The position numbers and the translations under genes were made by a program. A DNA stretch of 12,886 bases from Selenomonas sp. (lineage in GTDB: Bacteria > Bacillota > Negativicutes > Selenomonadales > Selenomonadaceae): assembly GCA_015265235.1 (NCBI GenBank), contig JABZYJ010000046.1:1-12886 (forward strand). Direction: 5' to 3'. The notes below the pieces were generated by a model, which saw only the letters and a list, made by a program, of their open reading frames with translations, did not search any database and was not told the DNA's origin. Positions 7,443-12,472 of the stretch are shown piece by piece; position 1 is the first letter of the stretch, and each line of letters begins with the position of its first letter.

Positions 7443-7460
7443 GGAATCGCTGATGAAATC
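7440..7460 (+). repeat. Direct repeat copy B
   Basis: TAGGGAATCGCTGATGAAAT begins at the stop codon of the DUF4178-like gene and matches 6205-6225 at 16 of 21 positions in the same orientation. Confidence 0.35.
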
Positions 7461-7487
7461 CAGTCCACTGACGATAGGAGAACCACT

Positions 7488-7919
7488 ATGATCGATCTGT
7501 CCACCCTCTTGCTCACCGCGTTCTATGCGCTCTTTGGCATCCTGCTGATGATCGTCTCCAATACGATCATGGATTTCTTTGTCCCCGGCGATTTCGCCGC
7601 TGAGATCAAGCGCGGCAACTGTGCTGTCGCGTGGCTCTCCGCCGGCTCCTTCATCGGCATCGGGCAGATCCTGCGCGCCGTGATCCTCTCCCCCGCCTAC
7701 GACGCCATCCCGCCCGACTTCCTGCAGGGCGTCTTGCTCAGCATCGTCTACGCGGCGGTCGGCATCGTGTTCTTCGTTCTCGGCTTCTTCATCATCAAGA
7801 TGTGGCATCGAAAGTACGCACTCGCCGAGCAGATCATGCGCGGCAACACGGCAGCGGGCATCTTCCTCTTTGGCGTATTCGTCGGGCTCTCCCTCGTCAT
7901 CAGCGGAGCAGTGCACTAA
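7488..7919 (+). CDS. DUF350 membrane protein (YjfL-like)
   Basis: A 143-residue protein with four membrane helices at about 5-27, 45-65, 80-104 and 120-140. The short polar loop GDFAAEIKRGNCAVAW (34-49) leads into helix 2, and a similar AEQIMRGNTAAGIFL (113-127) leads into helix 4. This internal two-fold repeat of an E-x-x-x-G-N-x-A pattern is characteristic of DUF350 (E. coli YjfL). The start is fixed by AGGAG (7476-7480) with 7-base spacing. It lies 45 bases after the DUF4178-like gene and 11 bases before the next gene. DUF350 proteins commonly sit beside glutathionylspermidine-synthase-like ATP-grasp genes, as here; their function is not established. Confidence 0.85.
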   Translation: MIDLSTLLLTAFYALFGILLMIVSNTIMDFFVPGDFAAEIKRGNCAVAWLSAGSFIGIGQILRAVILSPAYDAIPPDFLQGVLLSIVYAAVGIVFFVLGFFIIKMWHRKYALAEQIMRGNTAAGIFLFGVFVGLSLVISGAVH

Positions 7920-7930
7920 GGAGCGGGCGC

Positions 7931-8518
7931 ATGGAAAATATGGGACGCAAGGCTGCCATCCTCGCCGCTGCCGTCGCGGCCGTCGGTGCTCTTGGGGCAG
8001 GGTATTACTATCGTAACGACATTATATATAAAATATGTGACATCGTACATCCCGAATGGAATGAGGGCGAGGCACGTCTCACGGATGATCTCGATCGCCG
8101 CTGCAGCCTCCTCAACAACGGTGACGGTACAGAGACCGTGCTCTACGACAACGATACGGCGGTGACCTTCCGACGCGACGAGGGCGGCGACCTCGTCTGG
8201 CTGTACGGCACGGCGAGCATGATCGCCCCTCTGGCGGCAAACTACTTCGCCTTTCACGGGTTCTCCTACCCCGGCGGTCACATGGAGCTCGCGCAGATGA
8301 CCTACCGCATCGACGGGACGCTCACGCCGCTGCCCGAGGCCATCCCCGTACGGTCGGGCAGGCATCATCGCACAACGGTCATCAATAGCGGCGGCGGTCG
8401 CGGAGGAAACAGCGACAACGACAACTACGAGCGGAACAAGAGCCGCCGCATCAAGGACATCAGCAAGCAGTCCGGCTTTGGACGGGCAGGCATCCGCTCC
8501 TCCTCGGGAGCATCATGA
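7931..8518 (+). CDS. Small exported or membrane-anchored protein with Gly/Ser/Arg-rich tail
   Basis: A 195-residue protein of no family I can name. Residues 7-24 (AAILAAAVAAVGALGAGY) form a signal anchor or signal peptide. The middle (40-140) is a compact domain with acidic and aromatic residues (NNGDGTETVLYDNDTAVTF, GDLVWLYGTASMIAPLAANY). From about 142 the chain is low-complexity and basic (RHHRTT, SGGGRGGNSDNDNYE) and ends GFGRAGIRSSSGAS. AAGGAG (7918-7923) with 7-base spacing fixes the ATG at 7931; the frame is open further upstream only within the DUF350 gene. Its stop overlaps the ATP-grasp start (ATGA, 8515-8518), so the two are tightly coupled. By position it corresponds to the small exported protein that often lies between DUF350 and ATP-grasp genes; being the ligase's substrate is speculation. 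Confidence 0.75.
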   Translation: MENMGRKAAILAAAVAAVGALGAGYYYRNDIIYKICDIVHPEWNEGEARLTDDLDRRCSLLNNGDGTETVLYDNDTAVTFRRDEGGDLVWLYGTASMIAPLAANYFAFHGFSYPGGHMELAQMTYRIDGTLTPLPEAIPVRSGRHHRTTVINSGGGRGGNSDNDNYERNKSRRIKDISKQSGFGRAGIRSSSGAS

Positions 8519-9807
8519 TGCATCCAGCCACCTATATTGATCAGCTCGACCCTGCGATTTTCCCTTTTATCCAATACGCCGACTATGCAGATCGCTACCC
8601 CGCGCATACGATGCAGGCGTTTCCGGCATCATTCTACGAGGAGATGCGTACGGCATCGGCCGGGCTGTTCCGCGTCTTCTGCAAGGCCGCCGAGGTGCTC
8701 CAACGTGCACCGAACGACTTCGCACGCGCGATGGATATGCCGCGCGAGATTCTGCCCTATCTGCACACGGTGAACGCCTTTCACCTGCCGACGTGGCTCT
8801 CGCGGTTCGACTTCGTACTCGACGAGGCGCAGCAGCTGCACATGGTGGAGATCAACGCCGATACGCCGTGCTTCGTCATCGAGTCCTTCTACGCGAACGG
8901 CGTCGCCGCCGCATACAACGGACGCCGCGACCCAAACGAGGGGATGGAGGCGCAGCTGCGCGGCTTCCTCACGGAGGTACACAACCGTCTCTCCTCCCCC
9001 CTCGCCGATCTCGGACGGCGCGCGCTCACGCGGCGGCCGTTCGTCTTCTCTGCGTTCGACGACTACCCCGAGGATCTCGGGACAACGCTCTACCTCATGC
9101 GGCTCATGCAGGAGGGTGTCCCCCACGGCGACATCCGCTTTCTCTCGTTCTATGATCTCGCAATCGACGCGCATGGCATTCCGCTGGACGACAACGCATA
9201 CGCATCAGCACTCTACCGTCTGCATCCGATGGAGATTCTCGTGGACGAGCGCACGGAGGATGATGCACCGCTCGGGACGATGTTTCTCGATCTCTACCGC
9301 GCAGGCAGCTTTGCCATGATGAACCCGCCCGAGGCGATTCTCCTGCAGAACAAGTCCTTTATGGCACTGGTCTACGCGCTCGCACGCACAGGGCAGCTCT
9401 TGACGCCCGAGGAATGTGCGCTGGTGGAGCGTTACCTCACGCCGTCCTATTTCGAGGACGATTTCGATGCGCTGCGGGACGGCACATACATCCGCAAGGA
9501 GATCTGGGGGCGCGAGGGAAAGAACGTCCGCCTCGTCGAGAAGCGCGGCGGACGCGAGGAGATGGTCTACGAGCGGCAGCCCGACAGCCCTGAGGAGATC
9601 ATCTGCCGTGCGAGCAAGAAGGCCATGTATCAGGACTTCGTCCGTCAGCCGCGTTTTACGCATACGGTCGACTCGGGCAGCCTCACGGGCTGTCTGACGC
9701 TCTCGTGCTTCATGCTCTTCGGCGCCCCGTCCGCCGTGGGCGCACGGTTCTCCCCCGAGGAGATCGCGGGGACGGAGGCGTTCTTCGTCCCATTGGTCAT
9801 CGCATAG
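8515..9807 (+). CDS. Glutathionylspermidine-synthase-like ATP-grasp ligase
   Basis: A 430-residue cytoplasmic enzyme of the GSP_synth family, the ATP-grasp half of glutathionylspermidine synthase (E. coli YjfC/YgiC class), without the amidase domain of Gss. Motifs in order: VEINADTPCF (111-120), the family's E-x-N-x-x-TP; YRLHPMEIL (234-242), matching the usual YPWE block; LLQNKSFMALVYAL (276-289); the Gly-rich ATP loop WGREGKNV (331-338); and a C-terminal FFVPLVIA. It should use ATP to activate a carboxylate and join it to an amine; the true substrates are unknown. The start ATGA overlaps the upstream stop; ATG 8518 is an alternative. It is the last gene of the four-gene operon and is followed at once by a terminator. 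Confidence 0.88.
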   Translation: MMHPATYIDQLDPAIFPFIQYADYADRYPAHTMQAFPASFYEEMRTASAGLFRVFCKAAEVLQRAPNDFARAMDMPREILPYLHTVNAFHLPTWLSRFDFVLDEAQQLHMVEINADTPCFVIESFYANGVAAAYNGRRDPNEGMEAQLRGFLTEVHNRLSSPLADLGRRALTRRPFVFSAFDDYPEDLGTTLYLMRLMQEGVPHGDIRFLSFYDLAIDAHGIPLDDNAYASALYRLHPMEILVDERTEDDAPLGTMFLDLYRAGSFAMMNPPEAILLQNKSFMALVYALARTGQLLTPEECALVERYLTPSYFEDDFDALRDGTYIRKEIWGREGKNVRLVEKRGGREEMVYERQPDSPEEIICRASKKAMYQDFVRQPRFTHTVDSGSLTGCLTLSCFMLFGAPSAVGARFSPEEIAGTEAFFVPLVIA

Positions 9808-9808
9808 C

Positions 9809-9843
9809 AAAAGGGGAATAGGCAAATCGCCTATTCCCCTTTT
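9809..9843 (+). terminator. Intrinsic terminator of the ATP-grasp operon
   Basis: AAAAGGGGAATAGGC (9809-9823) pairs perfectly over 15 bp with GCCTATTCCCCTTTT (9829-9843), with a 5-base loop, directly after the stop codon. Its right arm also contains the TTCCCC used as the -35 of the first toxin promoter. Confidence 0.93.
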
Positions 9844-9862
9844 CGATCATCTGTGCTATCAT
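9834..9862 (+). promoter_or_regulatory. Promoter of type I toxin 1
   Basis: An extended -10 TGC-TATCAT (TATCAT 9857-9862) lies 17 bases after TTCCCC (9834-9839). The same layout and the shared CATCTGTG (9848-9855) recur at the second toxin. Predicted transcript start is about 9869. Confidence 0.6.
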
Positions 9863-9870
9863 ATAGATAA

Positions 9871-9889
9871 CGGCTGATGAGGGTCGGTC
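9871..9889 (+). promoter_or_regulatory. 5' pairing element of toxin 1 mRNA
   Basis: CGGCTGATGAG (9871-9881) is the exact reverse complement of 10081-10091, and GTCGGTC (9883-9889) that of 10067-10073. The order is right for one interrupted helix between the 5' end and 3' region of the same mRNA. Confidence 0.6.
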
Positions 9890-9902
9890 TCCCGCAAGGG
9901 AG
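9889..9902 (+). promoter_or_regulatory. Shine-Dalgarno-sequestering hairpin, toxin 1
   Basis: CTCCC (9889-9893), a GCAA tetraloop (9894-9897) and GGGAG (9898-9902) form a compact hairpin that buries the Shine-Dalgarno GGGAGG. A 24-base block from 9888 is identical in both toxin copies (second copy from 10202). Confidence 0.75.
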
Positions 9903-9911
9903 GTGATGTGC

Positions 9912-9995
9912 GTGACGCTTTACGAAAAGCTATCGCTCGTGCTCGCGGCGGCAACGCTGGTTAGCAGCATCATTTCTATTCTGCTCAATCTTTAG
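9912..9995 (+). CDS. Type I toxin, holin-like hydrophobic peptide 1
   Basis: A 27-residue peptide starting MTLYEKLSLVLAAATL and ending in a hydrophobic run (SIISILLNL); a single membrane helix covers most of it. The Y-E-x-L-x-L-x-L-A-x-A-T-L pattern matches the short 'putative holin-like toxin' peptides of Firmicutes type I toxin-antitoxin loci (the TxpA/BsrG kind), which insert into the membrane. GTG 9912 is the likely start, 8 bases after GGAGG (9899-9903) and aligned with the ATG of the second copy; ATG 9906 is in frame but too close to the Shine-Dalgarno. Translation should be limited by the hairpin at 9889-9902, the 5'-3' pairing and the antisense RNA. Toxicity is inferred, not shown. 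Confidence 0.75.
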   Translation: MTLYEKLSLVLAAATLVSSIISILLNL

Positions 9996-10002
9996 TTGAC
10001 AG

Positions 10003-10100
10003 AAAAAAGAACCGCCCGCGGTTCGCAGCGGCTCCTTCTTCAAAAATCTAATGATTCTAGAGGAGTGACCGACGCAACCACTCATCAGCCGCTCCTTTAT
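10003..10100 (-). ncRNA. Antisense RNA antitoxin 1
   Basis: The predicted ~98-nt RNA starts near 10100, downstream of the minus-strand promoter at 10107-10135. It ends at an intrinsic terminator: GAACCGC/GCGGTTC (10009-10015 with 10018-10024), followed on the minus strand by six T (10008-10003). It overlaps the 3' part of the toxin 1 mRNA, including the 3' pairing elements, so it would bind them and form a duplex, as in TxpA/RatA and BsrG/SR4. Internal pairing of AGCGGCT and AGCCGCT (10027-10033 with 10087-10093) gives it a closed fold. Confidence 0.7.
10067..10091 (+). promoter_or_regulatory. 3' pairing element of toxin 1 mRNA
   Basis: GACCGAC (10067-10073) and CTCATCAGCCG (10081-10091) complement the first bases of the toxin 1 transcript. 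The toxin mRNA must run past about 10091 for this to operate. A weak candidate end is the AGGAG/CTCCT hairpin (10061-10096). Confidence 0.55.
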
Positions 10101-10106
10101 GTCTCT

Positions 10107-10135
10107 ATTATAGGTTTCGGCAAAGAAAAAGTCAA
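10107..10135 (-). promoter_or_regulatory. Promoter of antisense RNA 1
   Basis: On the minus strand TTGACT (10135-10130) and TATAAT (10112-10107) are separated by exactly 17 bases. This is stronger than the toxin promoter, as expected for an antitoxin RNA. It lies back to back with the toxin 2 promoter. Confidence 0.8.
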
Positions 10136-10143
10136 CCGAGACC

Positions 10144-10172
10144 TTCCCCTAACGGAACATCTGTGTTATATT
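10144..10172 (+). promoter_or_regulatory. Promoter of type I toxin 2
   Basis: The extended -10 TGT-TATATT (TATATT 10167-10172) lies 17 bases after TTCCCC (10144-10149), with the shared CATCTGTG at 10158-10165. The geometry is identical to that of toxin 1. Predicted transcript start is about 10179. Confidence 0.6.
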
Positions 10173-10179
10173 TGTAACA

Positions 10180-10191
10180 AGTGACTGACGC
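10180..10191 (+). promoter_or_regulatory. 5' pairing element of toxin 2 mRNA
   Basis: AGTGACTGACGC is the exact reverse complement of 10393-10404 (12 of 12). It lies at the predicted extreme 5' end of the transcript, like its counterpart in copy 1, but has a different sequence. Confidence 0.6.
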
Positions 10192-10202
10192 CCGTAGGTT
10201 TT

Positions 10203-10216
10203 CTCCCGCAAGGGAG
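10203..10216 (+). promoter_or_regulatory. Shine-Dalgarno-sequestering hairpin, toxin 2
   Basis: CTCCC (10203-10207), GCAA loop (10208-10211) and GGGAG (10212-10216), identical to copy 1. It buries GGGAGG upstream of the ATG at 10226. Confidence 0.75.
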
Positions 10217-10225
10217 GTGATGTGC

Positions 10226-10306
10226 ATGAGTCTGTACGAAGTACTTTCACTCGTGCTAGCGGCGGCAACGCTCGCGGTCAACATCATATTCTTGCTTGTA
10301 AAATAG
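10226..10306 (+). CDS. Type I toxin, holin-like hydrophobic peptide 2
   Basis: A 26-residue peptide starting MSLYEVLSLVLAAATL and ending NIIFLLVK, a paralogue of the peptide at 9912-9995 (same Y-E-x-L-S-L-V-L-A-A-A-T-L core). One membrane helix with a single basic C-terminal residue. ATG 10226 is the start, 8 bases after GGAGG (10213-10217). It has the same sequestering hairpin and a convergent antisense RNA of its own. Membrane toxicity is inferred from resemblance to short holin-like type I toxins. Confidence 0.75.
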   Translation: MSLYEVLSLVLAAATLAVNIIFLLVK

Positions 10307-10314
10307 GCAAGAAA

Positions 10315-10351
10315 AAAGAACCTGCCGAATATTAGGCAACGACGGTTCTTT
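10315..10351. terminator. Hairpin terminator of antisense RNA 2, possibly also of panF
   Basis: 8-bp stem AAAGAACC/GGTTCTTT with an inner TGCC/GGCA stem. The minus-strand reading has the better T run. Read-through from panF, which lacks a terminator of its own, would also stop here. Confidence 0.65.
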
Positions 10352-10392
10352 CTTCAAGTACTGAAGATATAGGGAGAGACCGACGTTCCGAC

Positions 10393-10404
10393 GCGTCAGT
10401 CACT
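10393..10404 (+). promoter_or_regulatory. 3' pairing element of toxin 2 mRNA
   Basis: GCGTCAGTCACT complements 10180-10191 perfectly. It is enclosed by ATAGGGA (10369-10375) and TCCCTAT (10413-10419), a 7-bp stem followed by an AT-rich run that could end the toxin mRNA. Confidence 0.55.
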
Positions 10405-10417
10405 CTTTTCTATCCCT

Positions 10418-10446
10418 ATTATATTCTACCCACAAAATCCTGTCAA
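10418..10446 (-). promoter_or_regulatory. Promoter of antisense RNA 2
   Basis: Minus-strand TTGACA (10446-10441) and TATAAT (10423-10418) with a 17-base spacer: a perfect consensus sigma-A promoter. Its -35 box contains the panF stop codon (10443-10445). Confidence 0.85.
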
Positions 10447-11894
10447 GTGCGCTCGCTGCGCTGCCCTAGATAGCTCCCCGCGAGAAAGAGGACGAGGGAG
10501 GCGGTGATGCCGACAGAGATCGGATGCAGGCCGAGCGGTTTGATCCCGAGTGCCATCGCAGCGCAGTAGATGACCGTGCCGCCCGCCATCGCGGCGAGTG
10601 CGCCCGTACGGTTTGCCCAGCGCGTAAAGAGGCCGAAAACGAGCACCCAGAAGAACGCCGTCTCTAGGCCACCGAACGCGAACATATTGATGAGCCAGAT
10701 GAGCGACGGTGGCGACACCGCCAGGATAAAGACGATCACGCCGAGCACGGCAGTGACCCCCATGGAGAGACGGCGCAGCCGCTCCTCGGGAACGTCCCTG
10801 CCGTGCTTTTGTGCGTGGTGGAGGTAGACGTCCTTCACCACGGCTGAGGACGCAACGATGAGTACGCCCGAGATGGTTGAGATGGAGGCGGCAAGCGGCC
10901 CGATGATCGCAAAGCCGAGCAGCTCCGGCGGCATGACATGCGCCATGAGCTGCGGGATCACGCTGTCGACGCCCCCGAGTGCCTTTGCATCCACGCCGAG
11001 CACGCCGCGCCCAAGCACGCCGACGAGGTTGACGGCGATATTCATAAAGGCAATAACCACCGTCCCGATGATCATGGCGCGGTGCATATCACGGCTGCTG
11101 CGGTAGCTGATACCGCGCACGACGGACTGCGGCAGGGCAATGGTGAGCGCCCCCACGAGCAGCCACTGCGAGACATAGAGCGAGATGGGCATACGCCCCT
11201 CCGCCGTTGGGGTCAGCATCGCGGGATGCGCCGTGCGCAGATTTTCCAAAATCGCAGCAAATCCGCCGCCCGCCGCGAGGACGTAGTAGAACAGCAGGAC
11301 GATGCCGAGCATCATCACGATCGCACAGCAGGTGTCGGTGAGCGCAACCGCGCGGAACCCGCCGATCGAGGTGTAGATGACGACCACGATGCCAAAGAGC
11401 ACGAGCCCCAGCTCGTAGGAGTAGCCCGTCACCGCAGCGAAGAGCTGCGCCCCGCCGACGAACTGTGCGACCATCGAGGCGGCGAAAAAGAGGACGATCA
11501 CGAACGCCGCGACTGCCGCGAGCGCGTCTGACCGATAGCGGTGGCGGATGATGTCCACGATGGTGACGGCATGAATCCGCCGTGCAAGCCGCGCAATGCG
11601 CGTCCCGAAGATACCGAGCACGAGGAATATCGTCATGGTCTGAATGACCGCCATGTAGATCCAGCCGAAGCCGATCTCATACGCCATGCCGGGACCGCCG
11701 ACGAAGGAACTGACCGAACTGTAGGTCGCGACCATCGTCATCGCGAGCACGAAGCCGCCGAGCGACTGCCCGCCGACGAAGTAGTTTGAGAGGAAGCCGC
11801 CCGCCGCACTCTGCCGCCGCACGTAGAAACCAAGCGCGAGCATCCCCGCCATAAAGCCGAGGAGCGGCAGGAGTACCATGAGATTCCCGTTCAT
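10443..11894 (-). CDS. panF: Sodium/pantothenate symporter
   Basis: A 483-residue inner-membrane transporter of the sodium:solute symporter family that takes up pantothenate (vitamin B5, the coenzyme A precursor) with Na+. The start MNGNLMVLLPLLGFMAGM, NYFVGGQSLGGFVLAMT (37-53), ATYSSVSSFVGGPGMAY (56-72) and YTSIGGFRAVALTDT (174-188) fit the PanF subfamily. The sodium-site helix AASISTISGVLIVASSAV (335-352) is intact. Size and about 13 predicted helices are normal. The start overlaps the yhdT stop (ATGA, 11894-11891), and the yhdT-panF pairing is the same as in E. coli, which strengthens the specific assignment over other family members. No terminator lies directly after the stop; the antisense RNA promoter of the neighbouring toxin module overlaps its last codons. 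Confidence 0.9.
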   Translation of the reverse strand: MNGNLMVLLPLLGFMAGMLALGFYVRRQSAAGGFLSNYFVGGQSLGGFVLAMTMVATYSSVSSFVGGPGMAYEIGFGWIYMAVIQTMTIFLVLGIFGTRIARLARRIHAVTIVDIIRHRYRSDALAAVAAFVIVLFFAASMVAQFVGGAQLFAAVTGYSYELGLVLFGIVVVIYTSIGGFRAVALTDTCCAIVMMLGIVLLFYYVLAAGGGFAAILENLRTAHPAMLTPTAEGRMPISLYVSQWLLVGALTIALPQSVVRGISYRSSRDMHRAMIIGTVVIAFMNIAVNLVGVLGRGVLGVDAKALGGVDSVIPQLMAHVMPPELLGFAIIGPLAASISTISGVLIVASSAVVKDVYLHHAQKHGRDVPEERLRRLSMGVTAVLGVIVFILAVSPPSLIWLINMFAFGGLETAFFWVLVFGLFTRWANRTGALAAMAGGTVIYCAAMALGIKPLGLHPISVGITASLVLFLAGSYLGQRSERT

Positions 11895-12151
11895 CGCCGC
11901 GCCCCCTCTCCCGCCTCATCGTCGAGGGGAATATCCTCCGCCGTATGCGCGAGATAGACAGCGAGCACCGCGCCCGTGACGAGCACGCCGACCGACGACG
12001 TAACCGCCCAGAGCGGCAGTCCCATGACCGTCACGGAGACGGCAGACAGCCCGAATCCGAGTACGATCCAGATGAGCGCAAAGAGTACGCCCACTGCCGC
12101 AGTACGCCTCGCCTCACGGCTGATGGCGTCTGCCCTTGTTTCATCCTGCAT
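11891..12151 (-). CDS. yhdT: YhdT-family (DUF997) membrane protein
   Basis: An 86-residue protein with two membrane helices (about 18-38 and 46-66), beginning MQDETRADAISREARRTA and carrying the family's LIWIVLGFGLS and LPLWAVTSSVG segments. YhdT genes lie next to panF in many bacteria; the small protein is thought to accompany the symporter, though its role is unproven. ATG 12151 is chosen because AGGAGG (12163-12158) stands 6 bases upstream; the frame runs open to 12238, but that extension has no ribosome site and covers a leader hairpin. It overlaps panF by 4 bases. Confidence 0.85.
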   Translation of the reverse strand: MQDETRADAISREARRTAAVGVLFALIWIVLGFGLSAVSVTVMGLPLWAVTSSVGVLVTGAVLAVYLAHTAEDIPLDDEAGEGARR

Positions 12152-12186
12152 GATGAACCTCCTATGAAATTGAATGATATGCGCCG

Positions 12187-12220
12187 TATCCCGGATGCGA
12201 GGCAGTCGCCCCCCGGGATA
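12187..12220 (-). promoter_or_regulatory. Hairpin in the yhdT-panF leader
   Basis: TATCCCGG (12187-12194) and CCGGGATA (12213-12220) form a perfect 8-bp stem, extended by GCC/GGC (12183-12185 with 12222-12224) after one mismatch. It lies in the ~113-nt leader between the promoter and yhdT. There is no T run, so it is not an intrinsic terminator; it may be a regulatory leader structure. No known riboswitch was recognised. Confidence 0.4.
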
Positions 12221-12270
12221 TGGCAGATATGCCGTCACGCGGAACAGCGCCTGCGCGCGGCACGGGTTTT

Positions 12271-12299
12271 ATCTTAACACATCTCATTTCCCCGTGCAA
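12271..12299 (-). promoter_or_regulatory. Promoter of yhdT-panF
   Basis: Minus-strand TTGCAC (12299-12294) and TAAGAT (12276-12271) with a 17-base spacer and an upstream TG (extended -10). Transcript start is about 12264. Confidence 0.6.
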
Positions 12300-12401
12300 A
12301 CCACACCAGCGATTTTCCTAAATATTTTGATGAATAGCGCACAGGGTTCCATCCAGTCAAGTCTTGAAGTAGATCTTTTTAATGTTTTTTTATTGTGCTC
12401 C

Positions 12402-12430
12402 TTGATTCCAGAGCAAAATCACGATATAAT
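12402..12430 (+). promoter_or_regulatory. Promoter of the Cache-domain sensor gene
   Basis: TTGATT (12402-12407) and TATAAT (12425-12430) with a 17-base spacer, in an AT-rich stretch that includes a run of seven T just upstream. The rest of the ~100 bases between this and the divergent yhdT promoter shows nothing further. Confidence 0.7.
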
Positions 12431-12472
12431 TTATTAGAATGGAATGAACGCTACATTAAGGAGGGGAACCCT

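Larger units (their letters stand above)
10312..10411 (-). ncRNA. Antisense RNA antitoxin 2
   Basis: The predicted ~100-nt RNA starts near 10411 and ends in a terminator: AAAGAACC (10315-10322) with GGTTCTTT (10344-10351), inner stem TGCC/GGCA, and an A run at 10312-10317 that reads as T on the minus strand. It covers the 3' region of the toxin 2 mRNA including its 3' pairing element. Near its 5' end GACTGACG and CGTCGGTC form a stem that needs a G-U wobble on this strand but would be a C-A mismatch on the other, which favours the minus strand as the functional RNA. Confidence 0.7.

Noticed and set aside
9889..9902. CTCCC-GCAA-GGGAG hairpins (here and at 10203-10216) as repeat units of a CRISPR or REP element
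   Set aside because: Only two copies, each placed exactly over a Shine-Dalgarno before a paralogous peptide; explained as translation control.
9996..10184. 62-codon plus-strand open frame spanning the toxin-antitoxin region
   Set aside because: It starts at a TTG without a Shine-Dalgarno and runs through the antisense RNA gene, its promoter and the toxin 2 promoter; no protein-like pattern.
9844..10442. Riboswitch or group II intron fragment as explanation of this ~600-base stretch
   Set aside because: All strong structure is accounted for by two promoter-peptide-antisense units; no known riboswitch core was recognised.
12174..12437. 87-codon plus-strand open frame between yhdT and the sensor gene
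   Set aside because: Composition changes midway, no Shine-Dalgarno, and it covers two divergent promoters and a leader hairpin.
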